NCBI GenBank assembly: GCA_020049775.1
Contig: JAGVLO010000004.1
Span: 62,001 to 126,000 of the forward strand
Reading direction: 5' to 3'
Source of the DNA: Alphaproteobacteria bacterium
GTDB lineage: Bacteria; Pseudomonadota; Alphaproteobacteria; Rickettsiales; SXRF01
Length of the DNA stretch: 64,000 nt
The notes beneath the pieces were generated by a model. That model had not been told where the DNA came from and ran no database searches. It saw only the letters and a list, made by a program, of their open reading frames with translations. Of the stretch, positions 44,713-55,241 are shown piece after piece (the stretch's first letter is position 1; each line of letters opens with the position of its first letter). The position numbers and the translations under genes were made by a program.

Positions 44713-45533
44713 TGAGGGTACCTGCGTTGGCGGTAATTGGGGGGCTTGTAGTCTTTGGGAAGATTATGCTTGCGGATGGTGCCGTGGCGGCAACTACCGA
44801 TTTTCCGCCGGAATTGCTGGTTGATGGCAAGCCGCTGGAACCGTATTGCATGAATCAGTTTTTGTTAGGGGCGAGCCTGCAAATGGTTGATATGCGCGAC
44901 TGCGACATGAAAGATATAGAGCCTTCGCAGGAGGCAGGCTTCAATAAAGATGATGAATATGGCTATGAGTATGGTTACAAGGGCGATGACTGGTCTCCGA
45001 GTAAATCTTTCATCTATTATCAGTATCTGGGTATGTATGATGGTCTGCCTGTAGTTATGGTTAAAGGTACTGGTGGCGCTAACGGGCAAATGGTTGTTTT
45101 GATGACGTTACAACGAGAAGGTGACAAACTGAAGATGGTAGAAGAATTTGCCGGAGGTGATCGTTGCAGCGGTGGTATTGTTGATCCGCGCATTGAAGAA
45201 GGAAAATTGAAGTTCGATCGTCTTATGACGCCATATGATTTTCTAATAGTTTCAGAAAACAATATACATGAAATTGATGCGTACGATGACCTCGAGGCCA
45301 GCTTTGTAAGTTGTTTTGGAAAGGCAAGTTATGAAAACGGTCTGTTTAAGGAAATCAAGCTTACGGCCAAAGGAAAACACTTAAATACGTACACTGAAGA
45401 GGTTACGTACCAGAATTGTTTTAACCGTATTTACAAAGAATATCTTCACCAGGGTGTTCAAGCACTCAACCATGAGGGCCTAAAGGCGTTTACACAGACT
45501 TTCAATAAACTATGTATTGAGCAAAAAAACTAA
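44712..45533 (+). CDS. exported protein of unknown function inside the nuo operon
   Basis: A 273-residue protein with a signal peptide (about 1-27, ending GAVAA). The mature part has six or more cysteines (for example PYCMNQ, RDCDMK, RCSGG, SCFGK, QNCFNR), compatible with periplasmic disulfides, and a Tyr-rich stretch (EYGYEYGYKGDDW). It shares one base with the acetyltransferase stop (TGATG). No family is recognised. It is not a known complex I subunit or assembly factor. Confidence 0.75.
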   Translation: MRVPALAVIGGLVVFGKIMLADGAVAATTDFPPELLVDGKPLEPYCMNQFLLGASLQMVDMRDCDMKDIEPSQEAGFNKDDEYGYEYGYKGDDWSPSKSFIYYQYLGMYDGLPVVMVKGTGGANGQMVVLMTLQREGDKLKMVEEFAGGDRCSGGIVDPRIEEGKLKFDRLMTPYDFLIVSENNIHEIDAYDDLEASFVSCFGKASYENGLFKEIKLTAKGKHLNTYTEEVTYQNCFNRIYKEYLHQGVQALNHEGLKAFTQTFNKLCIEQKN

Positions 45534-45548
45534 CCAGAATGAATGCAC

Positions 45549-46733
45549 ATGTCGAAACCTGCCGTTGACCTTAAAAATCTGACATTGAATTTTGGCCCGC
45601 AGCATCCGGCCGCGCACGGAGTGTTGCGCCTTGTGCTGGAGATGGACGGGGAAGTAGTGGAGCGTGCCGACCCGCATATAGGCCTGCTGCATCGCGGCAC
45701 GGAAAAACTGATAGAGCATAAAACCTACCTGCAGGCTTTACCCTATTTTGACCGTCTTGACTATGTATCGCCGATGGCGCTGGAGCATTGCTATTCACTT
45801 GCAGTAGAAAAACTGCTTGGCTGCGAAGTCCCAAAGCGCGCGCAATATATTCGCGTCATGTTCTGCGAGCTGACACGCATCCTCAACCACATTCTCAACA
45901 TTACCACGCAAGCCCTTGACGTGGGTGCTATGACACCGCTTCTGTGGATGTTTGAGGAGCGTGAAAAAATACTCGAATTTTATGAGCGTGCGTCGGGCGC
46001 GCGTTTCCACTCTGCCTATATTCGTCCGGGTGGCGTGCATCAGGACATTCCGGCTGGTATGGAAGCGGACATCGCTGCCTTTGCCGATGGCTTCAAAAAA
46101 TATATCGATGATGTCGATAGTCTGCTTACCGGTAACCGTATCTGGAAGCAGCGCCTGGTCGATATCGGTGTGGTGACCGCTGAGCAGGCGATGGACTGGG
46201 GTTTTTCCGGTCCGATGTTGCGCGGGTCGGGCATTGCGTGGGATTTACGCAAAAGCCAGCCTTATGATGTGTACAATGAGCTGGATTTTGATGTGCCGAT
46301 TGGCAAGAACGGCGACTGCTATGACCGCTATCTGGTACGCATGGAAGAAATGCGCCAGTCGCTCAAGCTGATAAAACAGTGCGTTGAGAAAATGCCAAAG
46401 GGTCCGGTGACCACTTCCGACACCAAGGTTGCACCGCCCAAGCGTATGCTGATGAAGCAATCGATGGAAGCGCTTATCAACCACTTCAAGCTTTTTTCCG
46501 AGGGCTATCATGTTCCTGCCGGTGAAACCTATACGGCGGTTGAAGCGCCCAAGGGTGAGTTTGGTGTTTATCTCGTATCGGACGGTACTAACAAGCCGTA
46601 CCGCTGCAAAATCAAGGCCCCGGGCTTTGCCCACCTGCAGGCGCTGGAATTCATGACGCGTGGTCACATGTTGGCCGATGTGGTTACGATTATCGGCACC
46701 ATGGATATTGTATTTGGAGAGATTGACCGATGA
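45549..46733 (+). CDS. nuoD: NADH-quinone oxidoreductase subunit D
   Basis: A 394-residue 49-kDa-type subunit that forms the quinone site with Nuo[29 protein letters not shown] and the YDxYNELDF-like and [13 protein letters not shown] motifs are intact; the C-terminus FGEIDR is canonical. An ATG at 45543 two codons upstream is an alternative start. The next gene starts within its stop codon. Confidence 0.96.
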   Translation: MSKPAVDLKNLTLNFGPQHPAAHGVLRLVLEMDGEVVERADPHIGLLHRGTEKLIEHKTYLQALPYFDRLDYVSPMALEHCYSLAVEKLLGCEVPKRAQYIRVMFCELTRILNHILNITTQALDVGAMTPLLWMFEEREKILEFYERASGARFHSAYIRPGGVHQDIPAGMEADIAAFADGFKKYIDDVDSLLTGNRIWKQRLVDIGVVTAEQAMDWGFSGPMLRGSGIAWDLRKSQPYDVYNELDFDVPIGKNGDCYDRYLVRMEEMRQSLKLIKQCVEKMPKGPVTTSDTKVAPPKRMLMKQSMEALINHFKLFSEGYHVPAGETYTAVEAPKGEFGVYLVSDGTNKPYRCKIKAPGFAHLQALEFMTRGHMLADVVTIIGTMDIVFGEIDR

Positions 46734-47629
46734 AATTTCACCGCCTGCCACTCCTGTTATGTATGAGCGTTATAATGATTGTGCCGTCTGCTGTTTCGGC
46801 ATCTCTAAACGATGTTCGCGACATGCTGGGAGGGGGTAGCAGTAGGGAGAGGGTGGATACCCCGCCACAGGCCATGCCGCCGCTTCCTGACGGCACGCCT
46901 CAAGAAACACCCGACTTGGCGGCCCCGCAACAAAACAAGTCACAGCAGCGTGATGCCTATTACGGGGCTAACGAGTATCAGAAGCGCAATAAGGATTTTC
47001 CGCCGCTGCCTCCTTCGCGCCCATGTGCTTTCAGCGATATATTGGGTGATTGGAAGTTGTCAAATGTCTATGAATATCCAGCGGGACCGGAGATGCATGA
47101 TTTTGCAGCGCGGCCTCACCAGTACCTGCAATTTTATCAGGAAAGCACTTATGGTAAGTATAGCGACCCCAATGCACGCAAGCTTGGACCGGAAGGTGTT
47201 CGCAGAGAAATCAAGAAGGATCAGCAGGGACTCCATCAGTTTGTTGTAGCTGAATCAGGCGTGATTTATTTTTATAATCAGGGTGTGGCAGCTGACTCCA
47301 GAGCGTGCTTTATTGTTGCAAATGCAAAAGAACCTTATGTTGTTGGGTCTATGCTCTTGATGCCTCCGGCAGGACAGCAATCGGCAAGGCTCGTAAAAGT
47401 CTATATACGACATGTTCCGGAATCTGCACCGCCTCCACGCGCTGGCAACAGACCCCCTTATTTACCTGCGGTTAGTCACACCGGTGCTACACCCAATGTT
47501 AATAGGCGTGTTCCGTCAACAAGCGTAAACCGGCCTGCGCCAAATACGGCACCGGCTAAAGTTAAAACAGAGAAAAACGCGACTAAGAATACTAAGCAAA
47601 AAAGGCAATACCATGACTCCAAGAACTAA
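46730..47629 (+). CDS. exported protein of unknown function between nuoD and nuoE
   Basis: A 299-residue protein. It has a signal peptide ([20 protein letters not shown]..., cleavage near residue 24), a Pro/Gln-rich linker (about 40-95), a folded-looking domain (about 98-225) starting [20 protein letters not shown], and a basic Pro/Asn/Lys-rich tail (from 230). The GDWKLSNVY-like start and alternating hydrophobic strands recall small lipocalin-type barrels, but this is a guess. It overlaps the nuoD stop as ATGA, so it is part of the operon. No related gene is recognised elsewhere in the window. Confidence 0.7.
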   Translation: MKFHRLPLLLCMSVIMIVPSAVSASLNDVRDMLGGGSSRERVDTPPQAMPPLPDGTPQETPDLAAPQQNKSQQRDAYYGANEYQKRNKDFPPLPPSRPCAFSDILGDWKLSNVYEYPAGPEMHDFAARPHQYLQFYQESTYGKYSDPNARKLGPEGVRREIKKDQQGLHQFVVAESGVIYFYNQGVAADSRACFIVANAKEPYVVGSMLLMPPAGQQSARLVKVYIRHVPESAPPPRAGNRPPYLPAVSHTGATPNVNRRVPSTSVNRPAPNTAPAKVKTEKNATKNTKQKRQYHDSKN

Positions 47630-47659
47630 CATCTCCATTCTAAATATTACCATCGAAAT

Positions 47660-48292
47660 GTGCCTCAGCGTATGACCGGAAAGCTACATCACAGTACGCC
47701 TGAAAGTTTTGCCTTTACCGCGCAGAACCTAAAGCGCGCGCAGGAAATAATTGCCAAATACCCTGGGGGTAAACAACAGAGCGCCGTTATGCCGCTTCTG
47801 GCAATAGCGCAGCAGCAGAATGCCAACTGGCTGCCTAAGGCTGCGATGGATGTGGTTGCTGAAATGCTCGGCATGGCGCCGGTGCGTGTGTATGAAGTGG
47901 CGACCTTCTACAGTATGTATAACCTCGAGCCGGTGGGTAAGCACTTTGTACAGGTCTGCACCACCACGCCTTGCTGGCTGCGCGGCTCTGATGATGTTGT
48001 GAAGGCTTGCGAAAAACGACTTAACATCAAATGCGGAACCACCACGCCCGATGGACAGTTTACGGTAAAGGAAGTGGAATGCCTCGGCGCCTGCGTGAAC
48101 GCGCCGATGGTGCAGATTGTCAACGACAAGGGCGATCATTTCTACGAAGACCTGACAGCTGAAAGCATGACCAAAATACTTGATACGCTGGCAGCGGGCG
48201 AACAGCCCAAGCCCGGCCCGCAAAGCGCGCGCAAAAGCAGCGAGCCATTAAGCGGTATTACCACTCTCAAGTCTGTGGGGGGCAGCAAATAA
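47660..48292 (+). CDS. nuoE: NADH-quinone oxidoreductase subunit E
   Basis: A 210-residue thioredoxin-like subunit with the 2Fe-2S cluster N1a. The ligands are Cys100, Cys105, Cys141 and Cys145 (CTTTPC and ECLGACV). GTG 47660 or ATG 47672 may be the start. The C-terminal tail of about 35 residues is low in complexity. It works with NuoF as the NADH dehydrogenase module. Confidence 0.95.
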   Translation: MPQRMTGKLHHSTPESFAFTAQNLKRAQEIIAKYPGGKQQSAVMPLLAIAQQQNANWLPKAAMDVVAEMLGMAPVRVYEVATFYSMYNLEPVGKHFVQVCTTTPCWLRGSDDVVKACEKRLNIKCGTTTPDGQFTVKEVECLGACVNAPMVQIVNDKGDHFYEDLTAESMTKILDTLAAGEQPKPGPQSARKSSEPLSGITTLKSVGGSK

Positions 48293-49575
48293 TGCTAGCA
48301 GATAAAGACCGTATTTTTACCAACCTCTACGGCCACCATGACTGGAAGCTGGCCGGTGCAAAATCGCGCGGTGACTGGAGCAACACCAAGTCCATACTGG
48401 CCAAGGGTCAGGAAGTGATTATCGAGGAAGTGAAAGCCTCCGGCCTGCGTGGCCGTGGCGGTGCGGGTTTTTCGACGGGCATCAAATGGTCGTTCATGCC
48501 CAAGCAATCCGTTGATGGGCGTCCGTCCTACCTTGTAGTGAATGCCGACGAGGGCGAACCAGGAACCTGCAAAGACCGCGACATGATGCGCCACGACCCG
48601 CACAAGCTGATTGAAGGCTGCTTGATAGCCTGCTTTGCCATGCGTGCTAAAGCTGCTTATATTTACATACGCGGGGAATTCCGCGAAGAGGCCGACCACC
48701 TTGAATTCGCCATTCAGGAAGCCTATGACGCCAAGCTGATTGGCAAAAATGCCTGCGGTTCTGGCTTTGACTGCGACGTGTTCGTGCATCGTGGCGCAGG
48801 TGCATATATCTGCGGCGAGGAAACGGCGCTGATTGAATCGCTCGAAGGTAAAAAGGGCCAGCCGCGCCTGAAGCCGCCATTTCCGGCGGCGTGTGGCGTG
48901 TGGGGCTGCCCGACCACGGTCAATAACGTGGAATCGATTGCTGTAGTACCCGAAATTCTGCGCCGTGGTCCGGCATGGTTTGCTGGCATTGGCCGCCCCA
49001 ACAATACCGGCACCAAGGTGTTCTGCATTTCAGGCCATGTGAACAATCCCTGCAACGTCGAAGAAGAAATGGGTATTCCGCTGAAGGAACTCATCGAGCG
49101 TCATGCGGGCGGTGTGCGCGGTGGCTGGGACAATCTGCTCGCCATCATCCCTGGCGGTTCTTCGGTGCCGCTACTGCCCAAAGATATATGCGATACGGTG
49201 CTGATGGATTTCGATTCGCTGCGTAACGTGAAATCCGGCCTTGGCACCGCCGCCGTCATTGTGATGGATAAATCCACCGATCTGGTGAAAGCGATCGCAC
49301 GCCTTTCCAAATTTTACATGCACGAGTCATGCGGCCAGTGTACGCCCTGCCGCGAAGGCACGGGCTGGTTATGGCGCATGATGGAACGCATGGCAACCGG
49401 ACACGCCAAGCTGGAGGAAATTGACCAGATGCTTGATGTGGCGGGCCGTATCGAGGGACACACTATCTGCGCGCTGGGCGATGCTGCGGCATGGCCGGTG
49501 CAGGGGCTGGTGCGCCATTTCCGTGGTGAAATTGAGCGCCGTATTAATGAATATACTAAAAAGAAAGTCGCTTAA
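48292..49575 (+). CDS. nuoF: NADH-quinone oxidoreductase subunit F
   Basis: A 427-residue flavoprotein that oxidises NADH. The glycine-rich [13 protein letters not shown] (FMN and NADH site) and the 4Fe-4S ligands in [13 protein letters not shown] plus [10 protein letters not shown] are all present. ATG overlaps the nuoE stop by one base (TAATG). Length and motifs are normal. Confidence 0.97.
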   Translation: MLADKDRIFTNLYGHHDWKLAGAKSRGDWSNTKSILAKGQEVIIEEVKASGLRGRGGAGFSTGIKWSFMPKQSVDGRPSYLVVNADEGEPGTCKDRDMMRHDPHKLIEGCLIACFAMRAKAAYIYIRGEFREEADHLEFAIQEAYDAKLIGKNACGSGFDCDVFVHRGAGAYICGEETALIESLEGKKGQPRLKPPFPAACGVWGCPTTVNNVESIAVVPEILRRGPAWFAGIGRPNNTGTKVFCISGHVNNPCNVEEEMGIPLKELIERHAGGVRGGWDNLLAIIPGGSSVPLLPKDICDTVLMDFDSLRNVKSGLGTAAVIVMDKSTDLVKAIARLSKFYMHESCGQCTPCREGTGWLWRMMERMATGHAKLEEIDQMLDVAGRIEGHTICALGDAAAWPVQGLVRHFRGEIERRINEYTKKKVA

Positions 49576-49666
49576 ATGAACCGTACAATTTTAATATACC
49601 GTAAAGGAACTGCAGGTAATTTGCAGTCGCTTGCAATTACGGAAACATTTTAAACAGGAGAGTTTT

Positions 49667-50008
49667 ATGGCAAAACCAATTATGCATGTTACAGGGATGG
49701 ACGGTGAAATTGACTTGCTGCCGGATCGTGTGGTTATAAGCCGTCCCGGTTTGTGGAACGCGATGAGGTTCGGCTTTAATTCCCAGCGTGAAATTCCTAT
49801 CGGCGCCATCTCAGAAGTAGCCTTTAAAAAAGCCGGTGCGCTTACGTTCGGCGAGCTGGAATTTGTGCGCAGCGGCCGCAGCACCGACGAACGCAAGAAA
49901 AACAGCCAGAGCGCCGTGAAGTTTAAGAAAAACAAAAATCAGGAATTTGAAATGCTGAAGGAAAAAGTATTTCAGATGATGGAACAACTGAGCAGACAGA
50001 AGTCGTAA
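49667..50008 (+). CDS. small PH-like (DUF4429-type) protein between nuoF and nuoG
   Basis: A 113-residue cytoplasmic-looking protein. The core reads IDLLPDRVVISRPG, then IPIGAISEVAFKKAG, then LEFVRSG, the strand order of bacterial PH-like domains of the DUF4429 type. A Lys-rich C-terminal helix follows. AGGAG lies at good spacing; an upstream frame from 49631 is less likely. It has no known part in complex I. Its codon use fits the operon. Confidence 0.7.
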   Translation: MAKPIMHVTGMDGEIDLLPDRVVISRPGLWNAMRFGFNSQREIPIGAISEVAFKKAGALTFGELEFVRSGRSTDERKKNSQSAVKFKKNKNQEFEMLKEKVFQMMEQLSRQKS

Positions 50009-50032
50009 TTAACCGCTAGAAGATAGTAAACC

Positions 50033-52099
50033 ATGCCAAAACTAACCATTGATGGACAAGAGATAGAAGTCGAAGCAGGTACAGTGCTGATTCAGGCTTG
50101 TGAGCAGCTGGGTATTGAAATTCCGCGCTTTTGCTATCACGAGCGTCTTGCGATAGCGGGCAACTGCCGCATGTGCCTTGTGGAGGTGTCTCCCGGTCCG
50201 CCGAAGCCGCAGGCGTCTTGCGCACTTCCATGCGCCGATGGCATGGTTGTGAAAACCAATACGCCGATGGTGAAGAAGGCGCGCGAAGGCGTAATGGAGT
50301 TTCTGCTTATCAACCACCCGCTTGATTGCCCTATCTGCGATCAGGGAGGCGAGTGCGACCTGCAGGACCAGGCCATGATGTATGGTTCTGGCAGTAGCCG
50401 TTACCACGAACACAAACGTGCCGTGGAAGACAAATATATGGGGCCGCTGATTAAAACGCAGATGACGCGCTGCATCCATTGTACACGCTGCATACGTTTT
50501 TCCACGCAGGTGGCGGGGGTGCCGGAGTTGGGCGCGTTTGGCCGCGGTGAGCATATGGAAGTCGGCACCTATGTAGAAAAAGCGGTTACCTCCGAGCTTT
50601 CCGGCAATCTGGTGGATGTCTGCCCCGTGGGTGCGCTCACCTCTAAGCCTTATGCCTTCACCTCCCGTCCGTGGGAATTGAAAAAAACCGAAACCATCGA
50701 CGTGATGGACGCGGTAGGCTCCAATATCCGTGTGGACAGCCGTGGTCAGGCTGTGATGCGCGTGTTACCTCGTGTGCATGAAGATGTGAACGAAGAATGG
50801 ATTTCTGATAAAACGCGCTATGCCTGCGACGGGTTGCGCGTACAGCGCCTCGACCGCCCGTATATACGCGGTGTGGACGGCAAACTTGCGCCTGCCACAT
50901 GGGCGGAGGCGCTGAAGGTGATTGCCGACCGCATGCGCATGCTCCAGCCAAACGAAATGGCAGCGATTGCCGGTAACATGGTGTGCGCGGAAAGTGTGAT
51001 GACTCTGCGCGACTTGCTGGACGGAATGCAAATCAATCACCGCGACTGCCGTCAGGAAGGCGCGGCGCTTAGCACGGCGCAGCGTTCCCACTACCTGTTT
51101 AACAGCGGCATCGCAGGAATCGAGCAGGCCGATGTCTGCATCCTGATTGGCGCGAATCCGCGTTATGAAGCCTCCATGGTCAATGCCCGCATACGCAAGG
51201 CGTGGCTGAAAGGCAGCTTGAAAGTTTACAATGTCGGCGCTGAAACAGACCTGACGTACCCATACGAACAGCTCGGCAGTGATCCGCGCATACTGGCAGA
51301 AATCGCAGCGGGCAAGCATCCCGTCTGCAAATTGCTGGAATCAGCCAAGAGACCCATGCTGGTACTGGGCATGGCGGCGCTTGCGCGCAATGATAGCGCC
51401 ACGATACTTGCCAGCGCCGCTTCGATTGCCAAACGCTATAATTTTGTGCGCGACGGCTGGAACGGCTTTAATGTGTTGCACACGGCAGCAGGCAGGGTAG
51501 GGGCGCTTGACCTCGGCTTTATACCCGGCCCGAAAGGTTACAATATCGGCAAAATATTTGATGGTTGTCGCCGTGGCGATATCAAGCTGGTGTATCTGCT
51601 GGGCGCCGATGAATTTGACATGGGCCTGCTGTGCGATGCGTTTGTCGTGTATCAGGGACACCATGGCGACGACGGGGCGCATGTGGCCAATGTCGTGCTT
51701 CCGGGCGCGGCCTACACAGAAAAAGATGCGACGTATGTGAACATGGAAGGCCGCGTGCAGCGTGCCAAGCGTGCCGTGTTCCCGCCGGGTGAAGCCAAGG
51801 AAGACTGGGCTATTATACGCGCTCTTTCTGACGCCCTCGGCAAGCCTCTGCCATACGATAACATCAACCAGCTTCGCGAGCGCATGCTGAAAGTTGCGCC
51901 GCATTTCGCCCGCATTGATGAACTGGCACTTGAAAAATGGACCGATATTGAAATGGAAGGTCAGCTGGTCATCAGTGATGAGCCGCTGGACGCCTATATC
52001 AATAATTTCTACATGACCGACCCGATAAGCCGCGCCTCGAAAACAATGGCCGAGTGCGCCCGTGAAGTGCTGAACCTGCAAATGAAGAGGGCGGCATGA
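50033..52099 (+). CDS. nuoG: NADH-quinone oxidoreductase subunit G
   Basis: A 688-residue 75-kDa-type subunit. N-terminal 2Fe-2S ligands Cys34, Cys45, Cys48 and Cys63 are visible, then the His-coordinated and tetracysteine clusters in [14 protein letters not shown] and [10 protein letters not shown], and CPVGALTSK. The C-terminal part is a molybdopterin oxidoreductase-like fold without cofactor, as usual for alphaproteobacteria. Confidence 0.96.
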   Translation: MPKLTIDGQEIEVEAGTVLIQACEQLGIEIPRFCYHERLAIAGNCRMCLVEVSPGPPKPQASCALPCADGMVVKTNTPMVKKAREGVMEFLLINHPLDCPICDQGGECDLQDQAMMYGSGSSRYHEHKRAVEDKYMGPLIKTQMTRCIHCTRCIRFSTQVAGVPELGAFGRGEHMEVGTYVEKAVTSELSGNLVDVCPVGALTSKPYAFTSRPWELKKTETIDVMDAVGSNIRVDSRGQAVMRVLPRVHEDVNEEWISDKTRYACDGLRVQRLDRPYIRGVDGKLAPATWAEALKVIADRMRMLQPNEMAAIAGNMVCAESVMTLRDLLDGMQINHRDCRQEGAALSTAQRSHYLFNSGIAGIEQADVCILIGANPRYEASMVNARIRKAWLKGSLKVYNVGAETDLTYPYEQLGSDPRILAEIAAGKHPVCKLLESAKRPMLVLGMAALARNDSATILASAASIAKRYNFVRDGWNGFNVLHTAAGRVGALDLGFIPGPKGYNIGKIFDGCRRGDIKLVYLLGADEFDMGLLCDAFVVYQGHHGDDGAHVANVVLPGAAYTEKDATYVNMEGRVQRAKRAVFPPGEAKEDWAIIRALSDALGKPLPYDNINQLRERMLKVAPHFARIDELALEKWTDIEMEGQLVISDEPLDAYINNFYMTDPISRASKTMAECAREVLNLQMKRAA

Positions 52100-53160
52100 T
52101 ATTCGAAGGCATGACGCTTGAGCAATGCTGGCTGGAGGTTGGCTTTCCGCTGGCGATGATTGTACTCAAAATCCTGATTGTGGTGGTGCCGCTACTTATC
52201 TGCATGGCCATGCTCACTTATTTTGAGCGCAAAATCATTGCTGCCATGCAGTTGCGCAGGGGGCCGAACGTGGTTGGGTTCATGGGGCTTTTACAGCCGT
52301 TTGCCGACGGGCTTAAGCTGCTGCTGAAGGAAACTATTATTCCCTCGCAGTCGAACAAGGTGGTGTTTTTGGCCGCGCCGATGCTCACCTTCATGCTGGC
52401 ATTGCTGGGCTGGGCGGTTATTCCTATTAATGCTGATTTCGTCATCGCCAACATAAATGTAGGCGTGCTGTATCTTTTCGCCATTTCGTCGCTTGGCGTG
52501 TATGGCATCATCATGGCTGGTTGGGCGAGCAACTCCAAATACGCGTTCCTCGGTGCCATTCGTTCCTCGGCGCAGATGGTCAGCTACGAAGTGTCCATCG
52601 GCTTTGTCATCGTCACCGTATTGCTATATGTCGGATCGCTGAACTTGAATGACATTGTGCAGGCGCAGGCGGGCGGTATGTCGCACTGGTTTGCTTTCAA
52701 CGTGTTCTCGGGCGAGTTTCTGCTGTTCCCGATGTTTATCCTGTTCATCATCTCGGCGTTGGCCGAAACCAACCGCCACCCCTTCGACCTGCCGGAAGCA
52801 GAAGGCGAGCTGGTGGCGGGTTACAACGTGGAATATTCGTCCATGAGTTTTGCGCTGTTCTTTCTTGGCGAATATATGAACATGATATTGATGAGTGGTA
52901 TCACCACCATCCTGTTCCTTGGCGGATGGCATGCGCCGTGGGAGGCGCCGATTTTTGCGGCCATTCCGGGAACGTTGTGGTTTATTCTGAAGGTTGTGTT
53001 CTGCCTGTTCATATTCATTTGGGCGCGTGCGACACTGCCGCGTTACCGCTATGACCAGCTGATGCGCCTGGGCTGGAAGATTTTCCTGCCGCTATCGCTG
53101 CTGTGGGTGGTGCTTACCGCTGCTTACGTCGTATATTTCAAACATCCGCTGGCGGGGTAA
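52096..53160 (+). CDS. nuoH: NADH-quinone oxidoreductase subunit H
   Basis: A 354-residue membrane subunit that links the quinone cavity to the proton channels. It shows [17 protein letters not shown] and [21 protein letters not shown], the two conserved family loops. It overlaps the nuoG stop as ATGA. Confidence 0.97.
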   Translation: MIFEGMTLEQCWLEVGFPLAMIVLKILIVVVPLLICMAMLTYFERKIIAAMQLRRGPNVVGFMGLLQPFADGLKLLLKETIIPSQSNKVVFLAAPMLTFMLALLGWAVIPINADFVIANINVGVLYLFAISSLGVYGIIMAGWASNSKYAFLGAIRSSAQMVSYEVSIGFVIVTVLLYVGSLNLNDIVQAQAGGMSHWFAFNVFSGEFLLFPMFILFIISALAETNRHPFDLPEAEGELVAGYNVEYSSMSFALFFLGEYMNMILMSGITTILFLGGWHAPWEAPIFAAIPGTLWFILKVVFCLFIFIWARATLPRYRYDQLMRLGWKIFLPLSLLWVVLTAAYVVYFKHPLAG

Positions 53161-53164
53161 TAGA

Positions 53165-53809
53165 GTGGAAGAATTAGCAATCTGGTTAGTGGATATAGTG
53201 AAGTTGTTCGGATACCCGGGGCTGTTCGTCATGGCCTTTTTGGAGAGTACCTTCATACCTATTCCAAGCGCGGCTACCATGGTGCCTACCGGCTACCTCA
53301 TACATCAGGGCGAGATGAACCTGTTTATGGCGCTAGGTGTATCTACCGCAGGTTGCATCGGTGGCGCACTGCTGAATTATGTGATTGCGCGATTTCTGGG
53401 GCGGCGCTTTCTGGTTGCATACGGCCATTACATGTTATTCGGGCCTGAAAAAATGGAAAAACTGGATGTGTTTTTCGCGCGTCACGGCGAGATTTCCATG
53501 TTCACAGGCAGGCTGCTTCCCGGAGTGCGTCATGTAATTTCTTTTCCTGCCGGCCTCGCGCACATGAATGTAAAAAAATTCTGTCTTTATACAGGTCTTG
53601 GCGGTGGACTATGGATGGCAACCTTGATATGTGTCGGCTATCTGATTGGTGACAATAAGGAATTGGTCAAAGCATGGATGCCGTATGTGCTATCTTCCGC
53701 TGTAATTACCGCAGGCGTGATGGTGATCGTGTATGTGCTTTATCAGCGCCGCAAAAACAAAGGTTCTGCTAGCGTGAAAGGAGCAAAGGTCAATGATCTC
53801 GCAGCTTGA
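53165..53809 (+). CDS. DedA family membrane protein between nuoH and nuoI
   Basis: A 214-residue polytopic protein of the DedA/SNARE-associated family, lipid-carrier or proton-dependent transporters in other bacteria (undecaprenyl phosphate or phospholipid flippases). Signature elements are [19 protein letters not shown] near residue 25 and [20 protein letters not shown] near 117. The start is GTG four bases after nuoH. Its 3' end overlaps nuoI by 17 bases. It is not a complex I subunit, so it is an accessory gene by position. Confidence 0.9.
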   Translation: MEELAIWLVDIVKLFGYPGLFVMAFLESTFIPIPSAATMVPTGYLIHQGEMNLFMALGVSTAGCIGGALLNYVIARFLGRRFLVAYGHYMLFGPEKMEKLDVFFARHGEISMFTGRLLPGVRHVISFPAGLAHMNVKKFCLYTGLGGGLWMATLICVGYLIGDNKELVKAWMPYVLSSAVITAGVMVIVYVLYQRRKNKGSASVKGAKVNDLAA

Positions 53810-54284
53810 CAGAACAGCACGCGCTTTCCTGCTTTCAGAACTGGTCGGCGGTTTTATGCTGACGCTCAAATACATGTTCAAAAAGCCGGTGACTATCAAC
53901 TATCCGTATGAGAAGGGGCCGCTGTCCCCGCGTTTCCGTGGCGAGCATGCGTTGCGCCGCTACCCTAACGGCGAAGAACGCTGCATTGCCTGTAAACTCT
54001 GCGAGGCTATTTGCCCCGCACAGGCCATAACCATTGAAGCCGAGGTGCGCGAAGATAATTCCCGCCGCACCACGCGCTACGACATCGACATGACCAAATG
54101 CATCTATTGCGGTTTCTGTCAGGAAGCCTGTCCGGTGGATGCGATTGTAGAAGGCCCGAATTTTGAATATGCCGCCGAAACGCGCGAAGAGCTTTTCTAC
54201 AATAAAGATAAACTGCTTTCCAATGGTGACCGGTGGGAAACGGCAATTGCCGCCAACCTTCAGGCGGATGCGGCGTACAGGTAG
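53793..54284 (+). CDS. nuoI: NADH-quinone oxidoreductase subunit I
   Basis: A 163-residue 8Fe ferredoxin-type subunit. Cluster ligands are Cys64, Cys67, Cys70, Cys74 and Cys103, Cys106, Cys109, Cys113 ([12 protein letters not shown] and [12 protein letters not shown]). It carries electrons in the peripheral arm from NuoG to NuoB. The ATG lies within the end of the DedA gene. Confidence 0.97.
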   Translation: MISQLDRTARAFLLSELVGGFMLTLKYMFKKPVTINYPYEKGPLSPRFRGEHALRRYPNGEERCIACKLCEAICPAQAITIEAEVREDNSRRTTRYDIDMTKCIYCGFCQEACPVDAIVEGPNFEYAAETREELFYNKDKLLSNGDRWETAIAANLQADAAYR

Positions 54285-54287
54285 GAC

Positions 54288-54914
54288 ATGATGGGCGAGC
54301 TGGTTGCAACATTGATGTTTTATGTGTTTTCCGCCATCACGCTGTTTTCAGCGGGCATGGTGATCTCTGCGCGCAACCCCGTTCACTCCGTATTTTTCCT
54401 GATTCTGGCGTTTTTCAATTCCGCCGGCCTGTTTATCCTGCTCGGCGCAGAATATATCGCCATGACGCTGGTGATTGTATATGTCGGCGCGGTGGCGGTG
54501 TTGTTCCTGTTCGTGGTGATGATGCTCGATATCAACTTTGCCGAGTTGCGGCAGGGCTTCCTGCGCTATTTGCCCATGGGGCTGACCATGGCGGGTATCG
54601 TGTTGTTCGAGTTGCTGTTTATTTTCTATGTCTCGCTTTCATACCCCACTGATTCGGCGGTCTCGCGGCATTTCATCCCTGATGTGACGCAAGTGCCAAA
54701 CACGAACGCGATTGGGAATATCCTTTACACCTACTACCTCTACCCATTTCAGGTGTCGGGCCTTATCCTTCTGGTGGCGATGATTGGCGCTATCGTTCTT
54801 ACCCTGCGCTCCCGTCCGGGTGTACGCAAGCAAGTGATATCCAAACAGCTCGCCCGCCGTCCCGAGGACAGCATCGAAATCGTCAAAGTTAAATCCGGTG
54901 AGGGAATTTCCTGA
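54288..54914 (+). CDS. nuoJ: NADH-quinone oxidoreductase subunit J
   Basis: A 208-residue membrane subunit with five helices. The conserved third helix region ([24 protein letters not shown]), which carries the pi-bulge in known structures, is intact. It begins three bases after nuoI and shares one base with nuoK (TGATG). Confidence 0.95.
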   Translation: MMGELVATLMFYVFSAITLFSAGMVISARNPVHSVFFLILAFFNSAGLFILLGAEYIAMTLVIVYVGAVAVLFLFVVMMLDINFAELRQGFLRYLPMGLTMAGIVLFELLFIFYVSLSYPTDSAVSRHFIPDVTQVPNTNAIGNILYTYYLYPFQVSGLILLVAMIGAIVLTLRSRPGVRKQVISKQLARRPEDSIEIVKVKSGEGIS

Positions 54915-55240
54915 TGGACCATCATTTCTTCGGCCATATCGGTATTTATCACTATCTCGTGGTGTCCAGCCTGCTGTTCACCATGGGCGTGTGTGGCATC
55001 TTCCTCAACCGCAAGAATATCATCACCATCCTGATGTCGATTGAGCTTATACTGCTTTCCGTGAACATCAATTTTGTGGCTTTCTCGGTCAAGCTGGGCG
55101 ATTTGACAGGGCAGGTGTTCGCCATGTTCGTGCTTACCGTGGCGGCGGCAGAAGCGGCCATTGGCCTTGCCATCCTTGTAATCTACTTCCGCAACCGCGG
55201 CACTATCGCGGTGGAAGACGTCAACATGATGAAGGGATAA
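54914..55240 (+). CDS. nuoK: NADH-quinone oxidoreductase subunit K
   Basis: A 108-residue three-helix subunit, homologous to MrpC. The membrane glutamates expected for proton transfer are present in [16 protein letters not shown] and [14 protein letters not shown]. Length and position between nuoJ and nuoL are standard. Confidence 0.96.
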   Translation: MDHHFFGHIGIYHYLVVSSLLFTMGVCGIFLNRKNIITILMSIELILLSVNINFVAFSVKLGDLTGQVFAMFVLTVAAAEAAIGLAILVIYFRNRGTIAVEDVNMMKG

Positions 55241-55241
55241 C

